A stretch of 5,471 nucleotides of DNA, taken from the NCBI GenBank assembly GCA_027066935.1, contig JAMOMX010000448.1, positions 1 to 5,471 of the forward strand. The letters run 5' to 3'. This stretch comes from Sulfurimonas sp. (lineage in GTDB: Bacteria > Campylobacterota > Campylobacteria > Campylobacterales > Sulfurimonadaceae). The translations under genes were made by a program, and so were the position numbers. The notes under the pieces were generated by a model, which saw only the letters and a program-made list of their open reading frames with translations, ran no database searches and was not told the origin of the DNA. Positions 1 through 4,367 of this stretch are shown here, piece by piece. Every line of letters begins with the position of its first letter. The stretch's first letter is position 1.

Positions 1-927
1 AACTAACTCAAAAATATCTTGCTCTTTTATAAGAGAGTTAAGTTTTATACGACGAACTTTTTTATTTTTATTTGGATGGATAATACTTTGAAGTACATCA
101 TCTACAATATAAAAAGCTCTTGAAATTCCACCAAAAGGGTTTAACATCTCCTCATAGTCTATAATGTTTTCTTCTATTAAGCGTGAACCATCTTCTAAAA
201 GTGATCTATTTTTAATTCTATCATATTCATCTATTGATATTAAATCTATTAGAGTGTTCATCTCTCTTAAAGAGGCATCTGTTGCACTGTACTCCTCTCT
301 TAGAAGAGCTATAAATACAACTTGTTCTAAATCTTGCATCTTTTTTTGTTTAAAAAATTTATCTAATACCAACTTTTCTTCTGTTTGCTCTACTCTCTCT
401 TGTATCCTTTTTTCAAGAAGCTTAAGTTTGTTTTGAATTCTATCAATCCCTAAAGAGTGTTCATGTACATTTTGACGAATTAAACTCATTTTTTGATATA
501 ACTCTATTCGAAAAAATTGATCTTGAAGGTATCCTAGGTGATCTGTATATGGTTTGATATCTGGTAAATCTACATCAATTTTTACATCTTGCATTAACTT
601 TAAAAATGATGGTGCCAACCCTATAGAGGTATTTAAAAGCTCTAATGGCGTGACTTCTGAAATTTTAATAGGGGTAAAACTTTGTTGATGAAGCCAACCT
701 AACTCTAGTAAGTTTTTAAGCTCGCTTAAGTGTTCTAAATATTCATACTTTTCACTTGGAAACAACTCTTGAAGAAGATCTAATACTAAAAGATCCTCTT
801 GCCCTTGCATATATTTAAGTGTAAGGTGCTGAAGTACTTTAGCTTCAGTATTGCTACACTCTAATTGTTCAAATATTGGAGATTTTGAAACATCTTTAAT
901 ATCTAAAAATTTTACTAATGTTTTCAA
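1..927 (-). CDS. Probable AAA-family ATPase, N-terminal 309 residues (cut by window edge)
   Basis: The frame is open from a TTG start at 927-925 to base 1 with no stop, giving 309 residues; the C-terminal part lies outside. TTG is chosen because AAGGA (933-937) sits five bases upstream and no ATG or GTG fits as well. The visible part is soluble and mostly helical. Residues 1-130 look like a small helical or winged-helix region. A charged Lys/Glu-rich stretch at about 160-190 may be a coiled coil. Residues 262-309 carry a distinctive NPFGG motif (263-267) and a basic run, HPNKNKKVRRIK. From memory, this N-terminal layout resembles Campylobacterota AAA ATPases whose Walker A/B module follows, but no Walker motif falls inside the window, so the ATPase call is inference. 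The gene starts eight bases after the fadL stop and is probably co-transcribed with it. Coding status is sure; the family is moderately supported. Confidence 0.6.
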   Translation of the reverse strand, partial: MKTLVKFLDIKDVSKSPIFEQLECSNTEAKVLQHLTLKYMQGQEDLLVLDLLQELFPSEKYEYLEHLSELKNLLELGWLHQQSFTPIKISEVTPLELLNTSIGLAPSFLKLMQDVKIDVDLPDIKPYTDHLGYLQDQFFRIELYQKMSLIRQNVHEHSLGIDRIQNKLKLLEKRIQERVEQTEEKLVLDKFFKQKKMQDLEQVVFIALLREEYSATDASLREMNTLIDLISIDEYDRIKNRSLLEDGSRLIEENIIDYEEMLNPFGGISRAFYIVDDVLQSIIHPNKNKKVRRIKLNSLIKEQDIFELV

Positions 928-932
928 TTTTA

Positions 933-937
933 TCCTT
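933..937 (-). promoter_or_regulatory. Shine-Dalgarno site fixing a TTG start
   Basis: AAGGA on the minus strand lies five bases before TTG at 927-925 and overlaps the TAA stop (938-936) of the upstream porin gene. This supports the TTG start and suggests translation of the ATPase gene is coupled to termination on fadL. Confidence 0.7.
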
Positions 938-2141
938 AAAATTTATACCCTACACCAACAGAAACAATCAATACATCAGAGTTTGAAAATTCCCCAACTA
1001 AAGAATCATTATCTACTTTTCTATCATCACGCATAGAATAAAGTGCAGCTATTCCTATATCTAAAGAACTATCAATTGCATATCTAGCACCTAAAGATAT
1101 AGAGACACTATCAGAATCTGGAAGGTCAAAACTAACTGTTTTATTTGGAATTGGTGATTCATCAAAAACTATACCAGCCATAATTGTTGTATCTCCTAAT
1201 GGTTGCGTTAAACCAAAGCGAAATGCATTTGTATCATCCCAGTCTTTTGTTGCTGGATCATCAAAATATGGAGTCAATCCTCCTATGCTCGTGCTATAAT
1301 CAAAATCTAACTCTTCATAAGCTGACCAGTAAATTCTTTCATATACAAACTCTACAGTTGTGTTAGTTGCAAATGTATACGCAACAGCCAAATTAAGTGT
1401 TGCTGGCAATGGTATAGAGACACTTGCGTCTCCGTTATATGCTAATGTTGTACCTGAATGTAATTTTGCATCACCCTCAACAGTTAAATCAATTTCAGAG
1501 CGATATGTTAATCCAATATCAAGTTCTGATGTAGGTTTATAAGAGATAGCCAAATTGTAACCAAAATCTATAGAGTCGCCCTCCATATCCCGAGATACCG
1601 CTCCTGAACTTTTAACTATACCTGAACTATGTACCATTCTAACACCAAAAGCAACAGCAAGATTGTTATTTACTGGATACGCAATACTTGGATTTATCTC
1701 AACTGTTTCAAGTGTAAATTCTTTAGCAATTGCTTTTGCTGGTTGATCTTCCCACCTCTTAGAGAGTCCACCAGGAACTACTAGACTAAATCCAATTCTT
1801 GCATCACCAATTTTTGAAGATACATAATGAAAAGAGGGGACAAGAAAATTTTCTGATTCTGAATCTATATTATGTGTAGTTGTATTACCTAAAACATCTG
1901 TATAGGTACCATCATAATTTACTGCTTCTAAACCAATATAGGTCAAAGCAGCATCTATAGAGTTTTCATCTTTCATAAAAACCATATTTGCAGGGTTATA
2001 ATAAGCTGCATCCGCTCCAATAGAGTGTGCGACATTCGCTGAACTAAGAGCTACTGCATTTAAAGATAGTTCTGGAATTTTATACCCACCTGCCATTAAA
2101 ACTGAACTTGCTATTACTGATGCTAATATTATCTTTTTCAT
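936..2141 (-). CDS. FadL/OmpP1/TodX-family outer-membrane transport protein
   Basis: A 401-residue precursor of a beta-barrel channel of the FadL family, which moves long-chain fatty acids, aromatics or other hydrophobic compounds across the outer membrane; the substrate cannot be told from sequence. Residues 1-17 are a Sec signal peptide (MKK, hydrophobic core, cleavage probably after A17 or G18). The mature N-terminus has the family's hatch-like region, with serine/alanine-rich sequence and the NPA motif at 49-51 after a tyrosine pair. The rest alternates polar and hydrophobic residues in amphipathic strands, and the chain ends in GVGYKF with a terminal aromatic residue, the usual BAM insertion signal. 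Length is slightly below E. coli FadL (446) but within family range. The ATG has a good SD (GAGGGA, eight bases or so upstream). The 54-bp gap to nfo holds no convincing promoter or terminator; a weak TATAAG at the end of nfo is the best candidate. The downstream neighbour is the ATPase gene, eight bases away. Confidence 0.9.
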   Translation of the reverse strand: MKKIILASVIASSVLMAGGYKIPELSLNAVALSSANVAHSIGADAAYYNPANMVFMKDENSIDAALTYIGLEAVNYDGTYTDVLGNTTTHNIDSESENFLVPSFHYVSSKIGDARIGFSLVVPGGLSKRWEDQPAKAIAKEFTLETVEINPSIAYPVNNNLAVAFGVRMVHSSGIVKSSGAVSRDMEGDSIDFGYNLAISYKPTSELDIGLTYRSEIDLTVEGDAKLHSGTTLAYNGDASVSIPLPATLNLAVAYTFATNTTVEFVYERIYWSAYEELDFDYSTSIGGLTPYFDDPATKDWDDTNAFRFGLTQPLGDTTIMAGIVFDESPIPNKTVSFDLPDSDSVSISLGARYAIDSSLDIGIAALYSMRDDRKVDNDSLVGEFSNSDVLIVSVGVGYKF

Positions 2142-2195
2142 ATCATTTTTCCCTCTTAAATTTTAATCACTAATATTACAAAATAAATACTTAAC

Positions 2196-3047
2196 TTATA
2201 CTTGAAATGAATAAAGTAGCTCTATCTCTTGTTTCCAAATAGAATCGTCAATAGTTTCTAAAATAAGGGGAATATTATCCATCCTATCATCGTTCATAAT
2301 ATACTTAAAAGCATCAAGCCCAATCTCCCCCTCACCAAGTGAGTGGTGTCTATCTTTTTTAGAACCAAGTGGTGGTTTAGAGTCATTTATATGCATACCC
2401 ATTAGGTATTCAAAACCTACAATATCACTAAAAGAATCCCAAGTTTTATCATAAGTTTCACGAGTCCTTATATCATACCCTGCTACAAACATATGACAGG
2501 TATCTATACATACCCCTACACGACTTTTATCTTCTACTTTGTCTATAATTTGTGCTAGTTGCTCAAACTTATAACCTAGGTTACTGCCCTGCCCTGCTGT
2601 ATTTTCTATAACAGCTTTAACACCACTTGTTTTATCAAGAGCTATATTTATTGACTCAGATATTTTTTCTATACACTCATCTTCACTTATCTCTCTTAGA
2701 TGGCTTCCTGGATGAAAGTTTAATCTATCTAATCCTAATTGTCCACAACGCTCTAACTCATCTATAAATGCCATACGACTTTTAATAAGTTTTTGCTCAT
2801 CAGGATGACCTAAATTTATCAAGTACGAATCGTGTGGCAGGATATGACAAGGCAAAATCCCACTCTCATCAAGTGCTTTTTTAAATTTATCTATAGTTAA
2901 AGTATCAAGTGGCTTTGCTTCCCATCTTTTTTGATTTTTTGTAAAAAGTGCAAAAGCACGAGCACCAATTTTTTGTGCATTTGCAACTGCATTAAAAACA
3001 CCACCACTCGCACTTACATGTGCGCCTACAAATTTTTTACTACTCAT
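2196..3047 (-). CDS. nfo: Endonuclease IV (AP endonuclease)
   Basis: Zinc-dependent AP endonuclease of base excision repair: it cuts 5' to abasic sites and removes blocked 3' ends. It is a single TIM barrel of 283 residues (E. coli Nfo has 285). All nine metal ligands of the family can be placed, each shifted by three from E. coli numbering: H72, H112, E148, D182, H185, H219, D232, H234 and E264. They lie in the hallmark motifs LPHDSYLINLGHP, NFHPGSH, VIENTAGQG, CIDTCH, MHINDSK and LILETI. The start at 3047 is preferred over an in-frame ATG at 3065 because AAGGAG lies six bases before it and family members begin right at this point (KFVGAHVSASGG). The gene overlaps the last eight bases of a 29-codon ORF, implying translational coupling and co-expression with the lipoprotein gene. 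The enzyme should be active. Confidence 0.97.
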   Translation of the reverse strand: MSSKKFVGAHVSASGGVFNAVANAQKIGARAFALFTKNQKRWEAKPLDTLTIDKFKKALDESGILPCHILPHDSYLINLGHPDEQKLIKSRMAFIDELERCGQLGLDRLNFHPGSHLREISEDECIEKISESINIALDKTSGVKAVIENTAGQGSNLGYKFEQLAQIIDKVEDKSRVGVCIDTCHMFVAGYDIRTRETYDKTWDSFSDIVGFEYLMGMHINDSKPPLGSKKDRHHSLGEGEIGLDAFKYIMNDDRMDNIPLILETIDDSIWKQEIELLYSFQV

Positions 3048-3129
3048 CTCTGTCTCCTTCATCAAAGAAGTGAATTCCTTGATAAACTCCTATCACTAAA
3101 GCTATGCCTACTGGCAAGATATTTTTCAT
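3040..3129 (-). CDS. 29-residue single-span membrane peptide, coupled to nfo
   Basis: A small ORF of 29 codons plus TAG. Its ATG (3129-3127) overlaps the lipoprotein stop as TAATG, and its end overlaps the nfo start by eight bases (ATGAGTAG). An AAGGAG SD (3138-3143) lies eight bases upstream, as strong as that of nfo. The peptide begins MKN, has a hydrophobic stretch at about residues 4-22 (ILPVGIALVIGVYQGIHFF) able to form one transmembrane helix, and ends in an acidic tail, DEGDRDE. I do not recognise a family. Overlapping junctions on both sides plus the SD argue that it is translated, either as a true small membrane protein or mainly as a coupling leader for nfo. That the acidic tail is encoded by the nfo SD region leaves open that the tail sequence is a by-product. 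Codon-level conservation cannot be judged here. Confidence 0.6.
   Translation of the reverse strand: MKNILPVGIALVIGVYQGIHFFDEGDRDE
3054..3059 (-). promoter_or_regulatory. Shine-Dalgarno site of nfo
   Basis: AAGGAG on the minus strand, six bases before the ATG at 3047. It decides the nfo start over the in-frame ATG at 3065, which would put this SD inside the gene. The same bases encode the acidic tail of the small upstream peptide. Confidence 0.8.
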
Positions 3130-3596
3130 TATTTTATCTCCTTGATTTTAAATATTATATTGTTTTTTTTGTCTTTAAAATATATGACATCTTTATTTAC
3201 TTTATATGTTATTTCTACATACTGTGTTTCAATTTTTTGAATAAATCCATCATCTGTTTTTTTGATATTTTTACCATTATATATAGGGTTACCCAATAAT
3301 ATATGTTGGAGTAAATCATTTGGGTATGAAGAATGAAGATATTCTCCGTTAAAACTACCTTTACTCATACAACCCTCATCCACACATATGAGATGATTTA
3401 TTGCTATTTTTTTAATACTTTTACCAGCCAAAAAAAGTTCTAACTCTATGCTCTTATTAGTATTTCTAACATATCCCAAGTCAGCAAACTTAATTTTTGG
3501 CGACTTTATAATGATGATTTTACTTTTTGTATACTCATAATCTTTAACACTACAAGCGCTAAAAAATATGATAAAAATTATTAGTACATATTTCAT
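3129..3596 (-). CDS. Small lipoprotein, function unknown
   Basis: A 155-residue protein starting at ATG 3596. The N-terminus is MKY, a strongly hydrophobic run rich in Ile and Phe, then a lipobox FSAC with the lipidated cysteine at residue 15, followed by SVKDYEY. It should be exported, lipidated and anchored to a membrane. The mature part (about 140 residues) has a conserved-looking core: a CVDEGC pair (Cys four residues apart, possibly a disulfide or metal pair), then GSFNGEYLHSSYPNDLLQ and a GNPIYNGKN stretch, and an alternating C-terminal beta region ending in KIKEIK. From memory this resembles conserved uncharacterised Campylobacterota lipoproteins; no role is known to me. An alternative GTG start at 3614 adds six residues that would only lengthen the signal peptide, and it lies upstream of the likely transcription start. 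The gene is first in a coupled run with the 29-residue peptide and nfo. Confidence 0.8.
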   Translation of the reverse strand: MKYVLIIFIIFFSACSVKDYEYTKSKIIIIKSPKIKFADLGYVRNTNKSIELELFLAGKSIKKIAINHLICVDEGCMSKGSFNGEYLHSSYPNDLLQHILLGNPIYNGKNIKKTDDGFIQKIETQYVEITYKVNKDVIYFKDKKNNIIFKIKEIK

Positions 3597-3603
3597 AAGT
3601 GTA

Positions 3604-3609
3604 ATTATA
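3604..3609 (-). promoter_or_regulatory. TATAAT -10 box, probably giving a leaderless lipoprotein mRNA
   Basis: A perfect TATAAT on the minus strand ends seven bases before the ATG at 3596, so transcription would start at or next to the A of the ATG. No SD lies before that ATG, which fits a leaderless message. A TG lies two bases upstream of the box, one base off the extended -10 spacing. No proper -35 at 16-18 bp was seen. It would serve the lipoprotein, peptide and nfo genes. Confidence 0.5.
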
Positions 3610-3647
3610 ACCACTATTTACTTGGCAATTTGTAAGATTTTTTTAAA

Positions 3648-4031
3648 TTATCTTTTTAATCTTTTATCAATCTCTGGTGCTACAAAATGATTAAAAATTG
3701 ATTTATTTATAGGTTTTTTTATAAATCTCTGTACACCAATTGACTTCATTTTTTTAATTCCAGCCTTATCTTCATCACCACTAATAACAAATATTGAACT
3801 TGCTAAAGCAGAGTTATATTCTAAAACTTTTTTAACAAATTCATAACCATCCATTTTAGGCATATGCACATCTGTAAAGATAATATCTGCACCATTTTCA
3901 TCTATATATTTTATCGCCTCTATACCATTCTCAAAAGGGTAAATATCGTTATCTTCAACACCCAACTCTTCTAAATATGCCTCTATTATCATTCGTACAG
4001 TTAAGCTGTCATCTAATATTATTATTTTCAT
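3648..4031 (-). CDS. Single-domain response regulator (CheY-like receiver)
   Basis: A 127-residue protein that is only a receiver domain, with no output domain. The acidic pair D7/D8 for Mg2+ follows the first strand (KIIILDDS). The phosphoacceptor is D54 in IFTDVHMPKMDGYEF. The switch serine is S84 (VISGDE), the switch aromatic position is F103, and the invariant lysine is K106 in the KKP motif. All catalytic residues are present, so phosphotransfer from a histidine kinase should work. Without a DNA-binding or enzymatic domain it probably acts by protein-protein contact, in chemotaxis, a phosphorelay or kinase regulation; no partner kinase is in the window, so the pathway is unknown. It lacks features that would single it out as CheY itself. 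The gene is preceded by an extended -10 promoter and a leader of about 54 bases holding a hairpin; there is no good SD before the ATG (AAAAAAGAT only). Confidence 0.93.
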   Translation of the reverse strand: MKIIILDDSLTVRMIIEAYLEELGVEDNDIYPFENGIEAIKYIDENGADIIFTDVHMPKMDGYEFVKKVLEYNSALASSIFVISGDEDKAGIKKMKSIGVQRFIKKPINKSIFNHFVAPEIDKRLKR

Positions 4032-4044
4032 TAATATCTTTTTT

Positions 4045-4068
4045 AAGAGATAACTTTTTTTATCTCTT
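4045..4068 (-). promoter_or_regulatory. Hairpin in the leader of the response regulator gene
   Basis: A perfect 9-bp inverted repeat, AAGAGATAA (4045-4053) and TTATCTCTT (4060-4068), with a six-base loop. It lies between the predicted promoter and the ATG, ending 13 bases before the ATG. Read on the minus strand it is followed by A residues, so it is not a terminator for that strand. Read on the plus strand it is followed by a short T run and could stop rightward transcription, but no plus-strand gene lies upstream. A leader structure affecting translation or mRNA stability is the simpler reading. Confidence 0.45.
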
Positions 4069-4091
4069 TTTAAAATTTTACTATTGACGAG

Positions 4092-4100
4092 ATTATATCA
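4092..4100 (-). promoter_or_regulatory. Extended -10 promoter of the response regulator gene
   Basis: TGATATAAT on the minus strand is a full consensus extended -10 (TG, one base, TATAAT). Transcription should start near 4085, giving a leader of about 54 bases. The upstream region is A/T-rich with no clear -35, as is usual in Campylobacterota. Confidence 0.65.
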
Positions 4101-4177
4101 AGATATTTTTAATTTTTACCTTCTATCTATTTTTAGAACACGGCTGTTTTCATACTAACAAGTTTTTCTGTTTCGTC

Positions 4178-4216
4178 ACCCTGAACTTGCACCACAAGGG
4201 CATGATAATTCAGGGT
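4178..4216. repeat. Inverted repeat inside the palindromic element
   Basis: ACCCTGAA (4178-4185) pairs perfectly with TTCAGGGT (4209-4216) around a 23-base loop that itself holds a short CTTG...CAAG hairpin (4186-4189 and 4195-4198). It is the most GC-rich part of an otherwise AT-rich intergenic region, which suggests a foreign or repeat-family origin. Confidence 0.6.
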
Positions 4217-4250
4217 CTAGTTTTACTGCATTCTATATTAGATTTCCAAT

Positions 4251-4276
4251 CAGACTGAACTAATAAGTTTAGTCTG
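4251..4276. repeat. Hairpin in the right arm of the palindromic element
   Basis: CAGACTGAAC (4251-4260) and GTTTAGTCTG (4267-4276) form a 10-bp stem with one G-T wobble and a TAATAA loop. The 3' arm is the inner part of the right terminal repeat, so it can pair either locally or with the distant left arm. Neither strand shows a T run after the stem, so it is not an intrinsic terminator. Confidence 0.55.
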
Positions 4277-4287
4277 AAACAGCCGTG

Positions 4288-4301
4288 CCATTTGATATAA
4301 T
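4288..4301 (+). repeat. Truncated terminal CRISPR repeat keeping its promoter half
   Basis: CCATTTGATATAAT is identical to the last 14 bases of the 36-bp repeat. It is followed by a normal 30-bp spacer (4302-4331) and the first full repeat. The 22 bases before it match the missing part no better than chance; they belong to the palindromic element. The retained part includes the TGATATAAT box (4293-4301), so the first spacer could still be transcribed. Confidence 0.8.
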
Positions 4302-4358
4302 CCTATTGCTTAGTAAGTGCTTAGATGTTAAGCTTTAACCTACTTTCAAATCCCCATT

Positions 4359-4367
4359 TGATATAAT
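4359..4367 (+). promoter_or_regulatory. Extended -10 promoter embedded in every CRISPR repeat (first full repeat shown)
   Basis: TGATATAAT occupies the last nine bases of each repeat (positions 28-36), a perfect TGnTATAAT box. The same box recurs in all 17 full repeats and in the truncated one at 4293-4301. Initiation would fall about six to eight bases into the next spacer, leaving a guide of roughly 24 bases joined to the 5' part of the following repeat. Such repeat-borne promoters are established for type II-C arrays of N. meningitidis (TACAAT) and reported in C. jejuni (TAAAAT). No usable -35 lies inside the repeat at 16-18 bp, so activity would rest on the TG extension. Confidence 0.7.

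Larger units (their letters stand above)
4139..4287. repeat. Nested palindromic element (MITE-like) abutting the CRISPR array
   Basis: Outer arms are a perfect 11-bp inverted repeat, CACGGCTGTTT (4139-4149) and its complement (4277-4287). Allowing one extra T and one mismatch, pairing extends through CATACTAA on the left against CAGACTAA, about 20 bp in all. Two further hairpins are nested inside. No ORF is present and no target-site duplication is visible at the edges (left flank TAGAA, right flank CCATT). The right arm touches the truncated CRISPR repeat directly. The inner CCCTGAAC...TTCAGGGTC motif is of a kind I associate with dispersed intergenic palindromes in bacterial genomes, so this is probably one copy of a genomic repeat family; copy number cannot be judged from one window. 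Confidence 0.5.

Noticed and set aside
164..436. Plus-strand ORF of 90 codons, and smaller plus-strand ORFs within the porin and nfo genes
   Set aside because: They lie antisense to well-supported minus-strand genes, have low-complexity or cysteine/serine-heavy translations, and no ribosome site was found.
2204..2220. AAAGTAG near the end of nfo as an anti-repeat fragment
   Set aside because: Only about seven bases match the repeat complement, it lies inside coding sequence, and it is not extended on either side.
3048..3065. Upstream in-frame ATG at 3065 as the nfo start
   Set aside because: It would place the AAGGAG SD inside the gene and add six residues before the point where the family begins; the ATG at 3047 has ideal spacing.
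3597..3614. GTG at 3614 as the lipoprotein start
   Set aside because: It adds residues ahead of a complete lipoprotein signal, has no SD, and lies upstream of the predicted transcription start.
4102..4287. Possible tracrRNA in the region left of the array
   Set aside because: No stretch resembling the complement of the 5' half of the repeat (such as AAAGTAGGTTAAAGC) was found on either strand of this region, so an anti-repeat is missing.
4091..4302. 11-bp inverted match GATTATATCAA (4091-4101) to TTGATATAATC (4292-4302), suggesting a relic inverted CRISPR repeat on the left
   Set aside because: The shared bases are just two consensus extended -10 boxes on opposite strands; no further repeat sequence flanks the left copy.
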